In this document: positions 7,696-16,132 of the stretch, in pieces
Position numbering within the stretch: position 1 is the stretch's first letter
Layout of the letters: every line of letters begins with the position of its first letter
NCBI GenBank assembly: GCA_023409265.1
Contig: JAEYHZ010000014.1
Location: 758,811-822,810, forward strand
Reading direction: 5' to 3'
DNA length: 64,000 nucleotides
Source: Bacillota bacterium
GTDB lineage: Bacteria > Bacillota > Clostridia > Acetivibrionales > DSM-1351
Translations under genes and position numbers: made by a program
The notes under the pieces: generated by a model
What the model was told of the DNA's origin: nothing
Database searches by the model: none
The model's input: only the letters and a program-made list of their open reading frames with translations

Positions 7696-10299
7696 CTATT
7701 TCTCATCCTGTGGAGAATAGAAATCGGTTATTGGGCTATAGTCGGTTATATTGTTACCCTTCAATAAAAAGCGGCCCTTTCTAATCTTCGAATATCCTGC
7801 AAGAGGCTTCACATCTGTAATTTTATTATTTCGTAAATCGAGGTAATTCAGCTTGGTTAGCCCGCTTAATGAAGATACCTCTGTTATTTGATTATTTCCT
7901 AAGTCAAGATACTCCAGACCAACTAGTCCGCTTAATGCGGATATATCTATTATCCGATTTTTTCCTGAATGAAGAGACCTTAGCTTAGCCAGCCTGCTTA
8001 ATGCAGATATATCGCTGATTTGATTATTTCCTAAATCCAAAAATTCCAGATTTGTTAGACTGCTAAATACAGATATATCGCTTATTTTATTCTTTTCCAA
8101 ATCCAGCCATTTTAAATTTGTTAGACTGCTTAATACAGTCATATCGCTTATTTGATTGTCTATTAAATCCAGCCGTTCCAGATTTGTAAGTCCGGAGATT
8201 CCCCCTATATTGCTTATTCTATTTGAGGATAAATCAAGTTCTTTTACATTTGTAAGTCCTGCCAATATCCCTATATCGCTTATTTTATTTTCTGCTAAAT
8301 CAAGTTGTTTCAGATTTGTAAGTCCAGCTAATACCTCTATATCGCTTATTTTATTTTTTGCTAAATTAAGTTGTATCAGATTTGTTAGTCCGGCTAATGC
8401 GTCTATGTTTGTAATATTGTTACCGTTTAATCCAATATCCTCTAGATTTTTCATATCTCTAAGAGGGCTTATATCTTCTATTAAGCTGCTTGTCAGAGCC
8501 ACTTCCTTAAGTCTTCTGAGTCCGGTTATAGGAGAAATATCCTTTATTTTTGACCCACCAATCCATAACTTCTCAATTTTGTTAAGATTTTTGAGCGGGC
8601 TTATGTCCTTAACCTGAGAATCCAAAATCTGAATACTTATAATATTTGTAAGCTTCTGTAAAGGTTTCAGGTCCGTTATTGGAATATTTACTAATATTAG
8701 CTCTTTCAAGCCAGGAATTTTTGATAAAGCTGTAAGGCTATTATCCGTGAGTTTACAGCCGATTTCGTTGTCATATTCATCCTCGATTTTAAGCATCTTT
8801 AACCTGTTTAATTTAGAGAATACATCAATATTATTAAGGTCATAGCAATCGTAAATTTCAAGCTGCTCCAGCTGTGTAAGGCTTCTGAGCTCCTGAAGAT
8901 TGTTATTCCCTTTTAACTTCCAAATGTTAAGTCTCCTAAGGTTTTTAAGATTTTTAAGACTGCTCAAGGTTTTAATATCCGTAGGCGATACCAGTTGAAG
9001 AAGCTCAAGGTTCTTACAGGCTTGAAGTTCACTTATATCAGATGTTCCTATTACTGCTAACTCCTTTAACTCTAATAACTCCGATTTATATATAACACTG
9101 TCCTTATCCTTTCCCAAAGCATCTCTAATAGCCTTTGCAAGCTGTTCACTTTTAAAGCTGACCTTTTCATCCTTTGCTGCTATTGTTTTCGCTCCAGGTA
9201 TACCTACCAGTCCTACTGCAATAATTAGGGCAACCGCGACAACAGCTCTCACCCAGGACTTCTTTTTAAATCTGATTATCATCGTTATCCTCCTTTTCAC
9301 TGATGCGTTCTTTTTCATGAAGCCCGCTGTAGATGGTATAAAGCTGGAGTCGGCGGCCTCCTTCAAAAGATTTATAATTGTCTGCCCATACTTTTTGCGC
9401 TCACAGCCTTCCACATAGGACAACGCCTTATCGTCACAGGCTATTTCACAATCCTGACGCATTATATAAAAGCTGTACCAAATTATGGGATTAAACCAGT
9501 GTAATATTTGCAGCAGTACTGTTACCCAGTTTACTAAAACATCTTTCCGCTTGTAATGAGATAATTCATGCAGTATTATGTACCTGATTTCATCGTCATC
9601 AAGGTTTTGAATGTGACTGTCTGAGATCAATAATTTGGGGTTAAGGATACCATATATGGAAGGTGTTCTCGTTTGGTTTAAGACCAATACAGGAATCCTT
9701 CTGTATACCCTTGTTATTTTCTTACACTCTTCAAGTATTCCATTTATTCTTTTTTCATCACAGGCATTATAGCTGCCTACTATTTTTCTGAATCTGATAT
9801 TTAAATAGACTATGTAACAAACCAGTAAACAACACCCGGCAGCCCATACCAGAAAAATTACAATAAAGGCTCCTGAGTAGCTGTTTCCAATGATCCCATT
9901 TAATGTAGAGGTATTTGTAGTGCCTGCTGCATCAGGCTCTGTTTCAACGTAGGTATTATTTACTTTTATAGATTTGTCGGACCCATCCAGTGCATTTTCT
10001 GACCCACCTGTATTTTGGGTCATTTTTAGCAACTCAGCATCAGGTGACAGCCAAGAAAATTCGTCTATTGAAGAAACCTGTTCTGCCACGGGAGTTACAA
10101 TGTTGAATACGCTTATAGGGCTTTCAGGAGTATAAGGAATCAGCAGCTTTACCAGAAGTAAAAACCAAATATAATAGTGCCATCTGGCATCAAGCCTGTT
10201 TTTAAACAATTGCTTTGCCAAAAGAATTAAGCATACCAGGATAGCAGCCGTCATGCTTGACATCAGGATTTGTCTGAAAATTGATAAAATTGTTATCAT
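7696..10299 (-). CDS. M56 (BlaR1-type) metallopeptidase with C-terminal leucine-rich repeats
   Basis: The 867-residue membrane protein begins like BlaR1/MecR1: hydrophobic helices at about 5-30, 38-55 and 140-170, then a cytosolic zinc-protease segment with HELSH (residues 244-248) and the downstream CEIACD motif (284-289). After a further helix near 350-370 comes, instead of the penicillin-binding sensor of BlaR1, a region of about nineteen or twenty 22-residue leucine-rich repeats (roughly 405-850) of the SDS22/internalin pattern LxxLDLxxNxISDIxxLxxLTN. Its ATG overlaps the stop of blaI as ATGA. By analogy it should sense something outside the cell and inactivate the BlaI partner by proteolysis; the ligand is unknown. 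Confidence 0.88.
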   Translation of the reverse strand: MITILSIFRQILMSSMTAAILVCLILLAKQLFKNRLDARWHYYIWFLLLVKLLIPYTPESPISVFNIVTPVAEQVSSIDEFSWLSPDAELLKMTQNTGGSENALDGSDKSIKVNNTYVETEPDAAGTTNTSTLNGIIGNSYSGAFIVIFLVWAAGCCLLVCYIVYLNIRFRKIVGSYNACDEKRINGILEECKKITRVYRRIPVLVLNQTRTPSIYGILNPKLLISDSHIQNLDDDEIRYIILHELSHYKRKDVLVNWVTVLLQILHWFNPIIWYSFYIMRQDCEIACDDKALSYVEGCERKKYGQTIINLLKEAADSSFIPSTAGFMKKNASVKRRITMIIRFKKKSWVRAVVAVALIIAVGLVGIPGAKTIAAKDEKVSFKSEQLAKAIRDALGKDKDSVIYKSELLELKELAVIGTSDISELQACKNLELLQLVSPTDIKTLSSLKNLKNLRRLNIWKLKGNNNLQELRSLTQLEQLEIYDCYDLNNIDVFSKLNRLKMLKIEDEYDNEIGCKLTDNSLTALSKIPGLKELILVNIPITDLKPLQKLTNIISIQILDSQVKDISPLKNLNKIEKLWIGGSKIKDISPITGLRRLKEVALTSSLIEDISPLRDMKNLEDIGLNGNNITNIDALAGLTNLIQLNLAKNKISDIEVLAGLTNLKQLDLAENKISDIGILAGLTNVKELDLSSNRISNIGGISGLTNLERLDLIDNQISDMTVLSSLTNLKWLDLEKNKISDISVFSSLTNLEFLDLGNNQISDISALSRLAKLRSLHSGKNRIIDISALSGLVGLEYLDLGNNQITEVSSLSGLTKLNYLDLRNNKITDVKPLAGYSKIRKGRFLLKGNNITDYSPITDFYSPQDEK

Positions 10300-10667
10300 A
10301 AATCACCTTTATTCTGGTCTAATATCTGTTGAAGCTCTTCAATTTCTTCCTTCGTTAGCTTTTCTGCCTTTAAAAAATTTGAAACCATAACATTAAGAGA
10401 GCCATTGTAGACCTTATTTAAAAAGGACTTGGTTTCCTCCTTTGTACATTCCTCCTCAGACACAAGAGGATAATAAGTGTAATAAGTTCCCTCCTTACCT
10501 ACTCCAAGAACTTCTTTATTTACCAATCTGCTGATAAGTGTGTGAATGGTTTTAGAATTCCAGGTTGAAACGGACTTTAGTCTGTTTATTATTTCACTGG
10601 CAGTTACAGGGTTCTTTCCCCAGATTACTCTCATAACTATCCATTCAGAATCTGAAATTTTTTGCAT
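10296..10667 (-). CDS. blaI: BlaI/MecI-family transcriptional repressor
   Basis: The 123-residue protein starts MQKISDSEWIVMRVIWGKNP, has a winged-helix core (ITASEII-like recognition region through TLISRLVNKEVLGVGKEGTYYTYYPLV) and an acidic C-terminal dimerisation region ending in IEELQQILDQ. The start at 10667 follows the sequence GCGGAGGTC with a usable spacing; an open frame continuing further upstream merely reads through the operator palindrome and is not family-like. It overlaps the M56-LRR gene by four bases and a large dyad with TACTACA/TGTAGTA halves lies just upstream, so it very probably represses its own operon. Confidence 0.92.
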   Translation of the reverse strand: MQKISDSEWIVMRVIWGKNPVTASEIINRLKSVSTWNSKTIHTLISRLVNKEVLGVGKEGTYYTYYPLVSEEECTKEETKSFLNKVYNGSLNVMVSNFLKAEKLTKEEIEELQQILDQNKGDL

Positions 10668-10681
10668 AAAGACCTCCGCAG

Positions 10682-10733
10682 AATATGATAGCAGGAGCGT
10701 ACTACACATGTAGTACGCTCCTGCTATCATATT
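10682..10733. promoter_or_regulatory. 52-bp near-perfect palindrome, BlaI operator candidate
   Basis: Two 25-base arms, perfectly complementary, face each other across a CA centre at 10707-10708. The core reads TACTACA-CA-TGTAGTA, which is the TACA/TGTA type of dyad bound by BlaI/MecI repressors. The palindrome sits 15 bases upstream of the blaI start. A second, partial dyad, TTACACTTGTAGTACG, follows at 10733-10748. As RNA the whole repeat would form a 25-bp hairpin just before the blaI ribosome binding site. Confidence 0.8.
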
Positions 10734-10796
10734 ACACTTGTAGTACGTAACTTGTCAATAACTTTTTAACATTTAAGTTTAATTTTCCCATAAAAC

Positions 10797-10833
10797 AAAA
10801 AAACTCCATCCTACGCTTATATAGGATGAAGGC
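10797..10833 (-). terminator. Terminator of yaaL
   Basis: On the minus strand CTTCATCCTA pairs with TAGGATGGAG (one G-U type mismatch) around an eight-base loop, followed by seven Ts. It lies 13 bases past the yaaL stop and isolates it from blaI. Confidence 0.75.
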
Positions 10834-10845
10834 TTTTGGGTATCA

Positions 10846-11103
10846 TTATCGGAACTCACCGATTCCTATTTCTTTTGCTTTTCTGAGTAAGTATTCGAAT
10901 TTTGCCTCATATGCTTTGATTTGATATGTATAGAAGTCAACCATTAACGAATCCTGAACATAATCAAAATTGTTATATGCGTTTTGTAATTCACTTTTAA
11001 CTCTGTTAATTTCCAATAAAAGATTAGCCTTCTCGGAAGCTAAAATCTTCTCATCAACGGCGCCAACCACTTTATTTAACTGCTTGTTCAGTGATACTTC
11101 CAT
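10846..11103 (-). CDS. yaaL: YaaL-like DUF2508 family protein
   Basis: The 85-residue, mostly helical protein matches the DUF2508 family (Bacillus YaaL), with the pattern LxxEINxxKxELQxAxxNFDYVQDxxMVDFYxYQIKAYEAKFEYLLRxAKE. Its function is unknown. In Bacillus it lies between recR and bofA; here the blaI/M56-LRR pair intervenes before bofA. GGAG lies six bases before the ATG. The gene has its own terminator. Confidence 0.8.
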   Translation of the reverse strand: MEVSLNKQLNKVVGAVDEKILASEKANLLLEINRVKSELQNAYNNFDYVQDSLMVDFYTYQIKAYEAKFEYLLRKAKEIGIGEFR

Positions 11104-11223
11104 AAGCGTCTCCTCTCATATAGTAACTATTTAAATGATTGACCCATTACTATACTATTTATACGTTTATGGAAATATTCTTGATACACTTTAAGAAAAA
11201 AAGCATTTATAAGGAACAGTTCC

Positions 11224-11751
11224 TTAGAACTTTTCTACTGTTAACGCTCCGTTCTCCCTGACAATTTCAATTATTGTATCCATACGCTCCTCATCCACCT
11301 TCATGCTGAAAATGGCATTTCCGTCAGATACCAATCTATGGTATTCTTCTTTTTTGCTTTTCGGAATTCTCATATCCATTAATACTCCAATTAGCCCGCC
11401 TAAAACAAAGCCTGAAAATAAACCGGTTATAGGCCCTCCTGCTGCTACCAGGCCAAATCTGGGGATAAACATACTGACTGCACCTAAAATAATACCTATT
11501 ACCCCACCAAAAATTCCTCCGGTTATGATTCCATCTGAAATTCTTTCTCTTTTTGTCAGTCTGAAGGGATAAGCTACATATTCCGGTGCATAAATCTGCT
11601 CACTGCTACCAGGGCGAAAATAGCCCTTATTACCATTGTCTTTAACAATAATAGAAATATTATCGGTTCTAAGACCTTTCTCCTTTACTTCATATGCTGC
11701 TCGTTCGGCGTTGGCATAAACATCAAAAACAGCTACCACTGTTCTGGCCAA
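11224..11751 (-). CDS. Glycine-rich membrane protein with general-stress-protein-17M-like N-terminus
   Basis: The 175-residue product starts ARTVVAVFDVYANAERAAYEVKEKGL, a pattern seen in the 'general stress protein 17M-like' domain (YflT type). A glycine-rich hydrophobic stretch with IITGGIFGGVIGIILGAVSMF and two further helices (about residues 80-135) follows, then a soluble C-terminal part that again resembles the first domain (AIFSMKVDEERMDTIIEIVRE). The TTG at 11751 is preferred because AGGAG lies eight bases before it; a GTG at 11760 lies too close to that site. Function unknown. Confidence 0.7.
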   Translation of the reverse strand: MARTVVAVFDVYANAERAAYEVKEKGLRTDNISIIVKDNGNKGYFRPGSSEQIYAPEYVAYPFRLTKRERISDGIITGGIFGGVIGIILGAVSMFIPRFGLVAAGGPITGLFSGFVLGGLIGVLMDMRIPKSKKEEYHRLVSDGNAIFSMKVDEERMDTIIEIVRENGALTVEKF

Positions 11752-11756
11752 TAAAA

Positions 11757-11945
11757 TCACTCCTGTTTCATGGTCTTATCACGCATAGCTTCAAAAGAAA
11801 ATTTTGGGCCGTGAAAAATTTTCTTACCGTAAACGTTTAAAGGCGGCAAAGGTGTCTCCATGACCACCCCAGGCATGCTTACTGCCTCGCTATCTTCAGA
11901 TAAAGTATTTACACTTTGATGTTTATATATGCTTGAACCTTCCAA
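11757..11945 (-). CDS. Possible small protein upstream of the stress-protein-like gene
   Basis: A 62-codon frame ends exactly at the ribosome binding site of the next gene and its TGA is part of a GTGA junction, which is the spacing expected of an operon. The product is soluble, proline-containing (ETPLPPLNVYGKK) and resembles nothing I recognise. The only upstream start is a TTG at 11945 with no clear ribosome binding site; an internal ATG at about 11876 is an alternative. It may be a real small gene or a chance frame. Confidence 0.35.
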   Translation of the reverse strand: MEGSSIYKHQSVNTLSEDSEAVSMPGVVMETPLPPLNVYGKKIFHGPKFSFEAMRDKTMKQE

Positions 11946-11995
11946 AAAGGTTTCATTAAATATTGTTATCAGTACGCTGTTTATTCTCTTTTGCT

Positions 11996-12634
11996 TTAAA
12001 TATATTTTAGCAAATCAACAGGCTTTTCAAGAAATATATCCGGTTCCACCTTTTCCAGGTCACTCCTCGGACTATAGGTCCAGGCTACCGCCGCACTTCT
12101 GACACCTGCATCTTTTGCACAAAGAATATCAAGAGGACTGTCACCTACATACAATACATCTTCTTTGTTTTCCACCCTGGCAAGCTTCATTGCATTTATC
12201 AATGGTTCACCATCAGGTTTATGCTTTGTGGATTCTTCAGATCCGTTTACAAAAAGAAAATAATCATACAGGTTAAATATATTCAGACCACGAACAGCAA
12301 GTTCTCTTCTCTTTGAGGTAACAACTCCCAACACTACTCCTTTTTCATACAGGCTTTTAATAAGCTCATATATTCCTATAAATATTGCTATACAGTTGTC
12401 ATGTTTTCTTTCATTATATTCCCGATAGGTTTTGGCAAGTTCCTCCTCTTTACCCGGATATATTGTCTTCAGGTGTTTTATTAAAGGCATACCAATAAAA
12501 CTGATTGTCTCCTCTTCGGGTCTGGTTTCTCCAAAATGATGCATAAAGGTGTGATTAAAGGACTCTAAAATAAGTGGAATCGTATCTATCAAGGTTCCAT
12601 CCAAATCAAAAAAGACATACTTAAAGTTATTCAT
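11996..12634 (-). CDS. HAD-superfamily hydrolase, PpaX/Gph-like
   Basis: A 212-residue cytoplasmic phosphatase-like protein. HAD motif I is FFDLDGTLID (residues 8-17, nucleophile Asp10), motif II is VVTSKRREL, and motif IV is YVGDSPLDILCAKDAG; the helical cap between residues 17 and 85 is of the small type found in phosphoglycolate phosphatase and pyrophosphatase PpaX. The substrate cannot be told from sequence alone. It lies in the same orientation as its neighbours and may be monocistronic. Confidence 0.85.
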   Translation of the reverse strand: MNNFKYVFFDLDGTLIDTIPLILESFNHTFMHHFGETRPEEETISFIGMPLIKHLKTIYPGKEEELAKTYREYNERKHDNCIAIFIGIYELIKSLYEKGVVLGVVTSKRRELAVRGLNIFNLYDYFLFVNGSEESTKHKPDGEPLINAMKLARVENKEDVLYVGDSPLDILCAKDAGVRSAAVAWTYSPRSDLEKVEPDIFLEKPVDLLKYI

Positions 12635-12666
12635 TTTAGCTCCATTTCTTTAATTTATACTATAAT

Positions 12667-13377
12667 TTATACTATTTTTTTCTTTTGCGGCCGATCTTTC
12701 TCATCAATACTTTTTTTAGCTTTAATTTTATTATATATCAATGGAATCCCAACCGTAACCAAAACCAACACAACAGATAAAATAAAGCCGGGGGAAAGAG
12801 GATTCCTTATGTGATGTCCCATATAAGCCACTGAAAACGTTTCGGGGGCTGAACCTATCATTGTGGCAATAATAAATTCCTTGTATTTAACTTTTGTTAA
12901 GCCTGCAGTGTAACTCACCAAATCAAGTGGAAATACACCAGATAACCTCATCAATAAGACTATTTTAAATCCGTTTTTCTCCAGTTGAACATTTAGCTTA
13001 TCTGCCCTCTTCCTGATTAACCGTTCAACAAAAGCTTTCCCCAAATATCTGCTGATAAAAAATGCTACATTTGAAGATATAAAAATAGAAACCATGGCAA
13101 GAATAAACCCGTATATAGGACCATATATTCCTCCGGCAATCAGAGTCATTAATGTAATAGGTATTATGACTGCTATGGGCCTTATTGTGGATATGACCAA
13201 AAAGGCTGCAATTGACCAGCTTCCGTAAGATTTTATGTATCGTTCAAAGCTTTCTATATTCAGTTTTCTTATGCGGTGAATTATGCTGTGAAAATCAAAT
13301 GCAGATAAATATACCAGCAAAAGCAATAATACAATAATACCGGCTGCTAAAATCCGCTTCCATCTAAATTTTTTCAT
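12667..13377 (-). CDS. TVP38/TMEM64 (DedA-like) membrane protein
   Basis: About 236 residues with an N-terminal helix, then the VTT-domain pattern: RPIAVIIPITLMTLIAGGIYGPIYGF, a following FFISRYLGKAFVERLI segment, and LLMRLSGVFPLDLVSYTAGLTKVKYKEF. This family is thought to act in lipid movement or envelope homeostasis; the substrate is unknown. The ATG at 13377 is chosen because AAAGG lies upstream, while the ATG at 13398 lacks a ribosome binding site. Divergent from pssA. Confidence 0.85.
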   Translation of the reverse strand: MKKFRWKRILAAGIIVLLLLLVYLSAFDFHSIIHRIRKLNIESFERYIKSYGSWSIAAFLVISTIRPIAVIIPITLMTLIAGGIYGPIYGFILAMVSIFISSNVAFFISRYLGKAFVERLIRKRADKLNVQLEKNGFKIVLLMRLSGVFPLDLVSYTAGLTKVKYKEFIIATMIGSAPETFSVAYMGHHIRNPLSPGFILSVVLVLVTVGIPLIYNKIKAKKSIDEKDRPQKKKIV

Positions 13378-13574
13378 ATTTTTTAAACCTTTTTCCATTA
13401 TGTACGTATATTATAAAGTAACTATTTACTTGTTAATTTTAGTATTATTAATTATAATCTATAATATATACATTTTATATACTGTTACTTATATTTATAT
13501 CTGGGTTTCAATATTCATGTAGCTACAGAAATACAATATTAAAAATAATTTTTTGGAAGTAGAGGGTGGATTCA

Positions 13575-14114
13575 TTGAAAAACAAGATTAAGCATTCGTT
13601 ACCTAACCTTTTAACCTTCATTAATCTTTCTCTTGGTATAATTGCATTGCTCTTTTCCATAAAGAATGACTTGATTCAAGCGTCTTTGTTGGTTATGGTG
13701 GCAGCTCTGACAGATAGATTTGACGGAAAGGTTGCAAGAATGCTGGATAGCACTAGTGAATTAGGCAAAGAATTGGATTCTCTTTCTGATTTAATTTCTT
13801 TTGGTGTAGCTCCTATAATCATTGCCTGGAAAATAAGCTTTATCAATCTCGGAATCATCGGTTATCTTCTTACAGTTCTATTCCCAATAGCCGGTGCATA
13901 CAGATTGGCCAGATATAACATTACAACTTTTAACAACGTATTTTGTGGAGTACCTATAACAATTGCAGGGGCTTTTCTTTCGATTATAAATCTTTACAAC
14001 AGCTTTGCAGTTATGAGAAAAAGTTATACGGATATCAATACAATTGTAGTGGCTGTAATAATTGTTTTATTATCATACCTAATGGTTAGCAAAATTCAAA
14101 TCAAAAAGAGATAA
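13575..14114 (+). CDS. pssA: CDP-diacylglycerol--serine O-phosphatidyltransferase
   Basis: A membrane enzyme that makes phosphatidylserine from CDP-diacylglycerol and serine. The CDP-alcohol phosphatidyltransferase signature DGx2ARx8Gx3Dx3D is complete as DGKVARMLDSTSELGKELDSLSD (around residues 50-72). Five or six hydrophobic helices follow in about 179 residues, the usual compact size. I choose the TTG at 13575 because GAGGGTGG lies five bases before it; the GTG at 13566 is inside that site. It is one of two genes left of the origin that run against the replication direction. Confidence 0.9.
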   Translation: MKNKIKHSLPNLLTFINLSLGIIALLFSIKNDLIQASLLVMVAALTDRFDGKVARMLDSTSELGKELDSLSDLISFGVAPIIIAWKISFINLGIIGYLLTVLFPIAGAYRLARYNITTFNNVFCGVPITIAGAFLSIINLYNSFAVMRKSYTDINTIVVAVIIVLLSYLMVSKIQIKKR

Positions 14115-14130
14115 AAACTAAATGAATTTT

Positions 14131-14139
14131 TTATCCACA
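14131..14139 (+). promoter_or_regulatory. Perfect DnaA box (TTATCCACA)
   Basis: An exact consensus 9-mer lies 16 bases past the pssA stop. It is 33 kb from the origin. Single perfect boxes can bind DnaA, but chance occurrence cannot be excluded. Confidence 0.4.
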
Positions 14140-14224
14140 GAATTTTAAAAAAGTGCAGCTTAAATCCACATTTAACTACTATAATGTTGAAAATCTGCCC
14201 TGTTGCCTGATTAATCCGGAATTG

Positions 14225-14262
14225 AAAAAACCCCGAGAGCATTCCGAGCTTTCAGGGTTTTT
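14225..14262. terminator. Bidirectional terminator between pssA and the mannose isomerase gene
   Basis: AAAAAACCCCGAGAGC pairs with GAGCTTTCAGGGTTTTT across a short loop, with mismatches in the middle. The two genes converge on it and both flanks are A or T runs, so it can stop transcripts from either side. Confidence 0.8.
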
Positions 14263-14299
14263 ATTTCTTTATATAATATTTATTGTTTAAAACAGAATC

Positions 14300-16054
14300 T
14301 TAAGTTCTAACATATGCTTTTATAGTTCCTATGGTTTTTCCTTCCGATTCACCGCAAGGCCTGATGGTATACTTTCCAACAGCTGCGGGAATTATAAAGG
14401 TTTCGGCATAATGTACCTTAAATGGTTCAAATCTACCGTCAACAGATTCAACAACTGCTTCACTACCCTCAATAAGATTAATAACGTTTACTCCATCATT
14501 TGTATCGTGACTTACGGCGGAACTGAACCAGTGTCTTCGGGTTTCTATAAACTCTCTTTCATGAAGCCCTGTCCTCTCCTCTTTCCAGCCATCACCTTCG
14601 GCCAAGGTCTCGATTTTGTTTATAAGGTTTTTTTCCACCCATTCTGTGTTCCTATCAAACTGCAGAACAGCCTTGCCATGTTCCAGATGTATTGGGCGGG
14701 GCTTTCCATCCAGTCCAAGCCTTCCCCAATCCCACAGCTTAAAGGTAAAAATAAATGGAGTTGAGGAAATTTCCAGAACCATGGTATTATCCCCTGAACA
14801 ATGTGCCGTACCCGCAGGTATCAAGAAATGGTCATGTTTCTTTGCCTTGAATTTATTAACATGCTTTTCTGCCGGGAAGTCCATAATGCCTTCCTGAGCT
14901 TTTTCCAGATCGCTGAAAAATTCTTCTTTTGAAGTGTCTGCTCTGACTCCGAGATAAACACAGCCATTCTCTCCTGCATCCAGAAGGTAGTAAGACTCGT
15001 CCTGGGTATAATTCATTCCGAATTTCTCCTGGATATACTCGGTTAAAGGATGAACCTGCAGTGACAGATTCTGTCCTCCCATTGTATCCAGGAAATCGAA
15101 CCGGATAGGGAATTCAGTCCCAAATCTTGCATGCACCTTATCACCAAGGAGCTCCCTGGGATATTTGAAAACAAGGTCAATAGACGGAATTTCAGCAACA
15201 ATTTCCCCAACTTTTAACAAAAGCGAATTTTCTTCAGGCACGCAGTCAAAACACCAGGCATAGTTTTCAGTGCCTCTTTCCAGATCACAGATATCTTTCA
15301 TCCACTGGCCGCCCCATACTCCTGGATCAAAGAAGGGCACAACTCTGAAGGGCTGCCCGGCAGCCTGTCTGAGCCCTTGAATATAAGCCTCTCCCGTTAT
15401 CATTTTGAGGTTATTTTTCAAGTTTGTATCCAGAACATAATTAAAGGAATCCATCCTTTCCTTTTTATACCTGTCGGCAATACGCCATTCAAAGAAGAAA
15501 CCTCTCTTATATTTAACAAGTGGGTCATCTTTAAAATTATCATGCTTCCAGTTGGATATCTCACCGGAACGGTACCGCTGCTGGATCTCCCAGCGTGCCA
15601 TATCCGCATATATATGAATATCCGGTTTTACAAGCAAGCCGGCTGCAACGCCATAAACGACTATCAGGCCCTTAGCCTCTCTTATTTTTCTGCTGACTTC
15701 GTTTAGTTTATCAGCGTTTATAAAATCCTTAAAGTTTAAGTGGCACATGATGCCAAATACGCGGTCATCTGTCATATACTCCGCTATTTTATCCGTGATA
15801 TATTCATTTGTTTCAAAGATATCCTCGTCAGTGAAAATGACTAAATCACCCTGCAGCTTATCTATAATATTCTCCTTGATTTCTTCAATCCTGACCCCGG
15901 GGTAGAAATCCAAGGCAATAATTGTCCTTTCACCTTTTAAACCACTGGCCGAACGAAGAACCTCACGGACAACATTGTCGTAACCCTCCCAGCTGTGATT
16001 CTTTTCATAACCTCTCACTTCTATATATGGCTGCTTATTATAATTTGATTTCAT
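14300..16054 (-). CDS. Class I mannose-6-phosphate isomerase-like protein with N-terminal extension
   Basis: The 584-residue protein has the class I isomerase core in its C-terminal 330 residues: FFDPGVWGGQWMKD, LSLQVHPLTEYI with the zinc-binding QVHP, and HDHFLIPAGTAHCSG with further metal ligands. The N-terminal 230 residues resemble a nucleotide-kinase-like fold without a clear P-loop. It would interconvert mannose-6-phosphate and fructose-6-phosphate, feeding sugar from the mannosidase and kinase genes upstream into glycolysis. The ATG at 16054 follows TTGGAGG with six bases spacing. A GGCCGC/GCGGC hairpin precedes it. Confidence 0.85.
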   Translation of the reverse strand: MKSNYNKQPYIEVRGYEKNHSWEGYDNVVREVLRSASGLKGERTIIALDFYPGVRIEEIKENIIDKLQGDLVIFTDEDIFETNEYITDKIAEYMTDDRVFGIMCHLNFKDFINADKLNEVSRKIREAKGLIVVYGVAAGLLVKPDIHIYADMARWEIQQRYRSGEISNWKHDNFKDDPLVKYKRGFFFEWRIADRYKKERMDSFNYVLDTNLKNNLKMITGEAYIQGLRQAAGQPFRVVPFFDPGVWGGQWMKDICDLERGTENYAWCFDCVPEENSLLLKVGEIVAEIPSIDLVFKYPRELLGDKVHARFGTEFPIRFDFLDTMGGQNLSLQVHPLTEYIQEKFGMNYTQDESYYLLDAGENGCVYLGVRADTSKEEFFSDLEKAQEGIMDFPAEKHVNKFKAKKHDHFLIPAGTAHCSGDNTMVLEISSTPFIFTFKLWDWGRLGLDGKPRPIHLEHGKAVLQFDRNTEWVEKNLINKIETLAEGDGWKEERTGLHEREFIETRRHWFSSAVSHDTNDGVNVINLIEGSEAVVESVDGRFEPFKVHYAETFIIPAAVGKYTIRPCGESEGKTIGTIKAYVRT

Positions 16055-16132
16055 TTTAACCTCCAAGCCATGTTATGGTGTTGAGCCGCAAGAGCGGCCT
16101 TAAAATATTTCTATAACCTGTGCCGGTTAATG

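Noticed and set aside
8156..8617. Open frame on the plus strand opposite the leucine-rich repeats, and the repeated DNA pattern that looks array-like
   Set aside because: Both come from the 66-base periodicity of the leucine-rich-repeat codons. Units vary and lack spacers, so this is not a CRISPR array.
10668..10730. 21-codon N-terminal extension of BlaI
   Set aside because: It reads through the palindromic operator and is not part of the family; the ATG at 10667 has a ribosome binding site.
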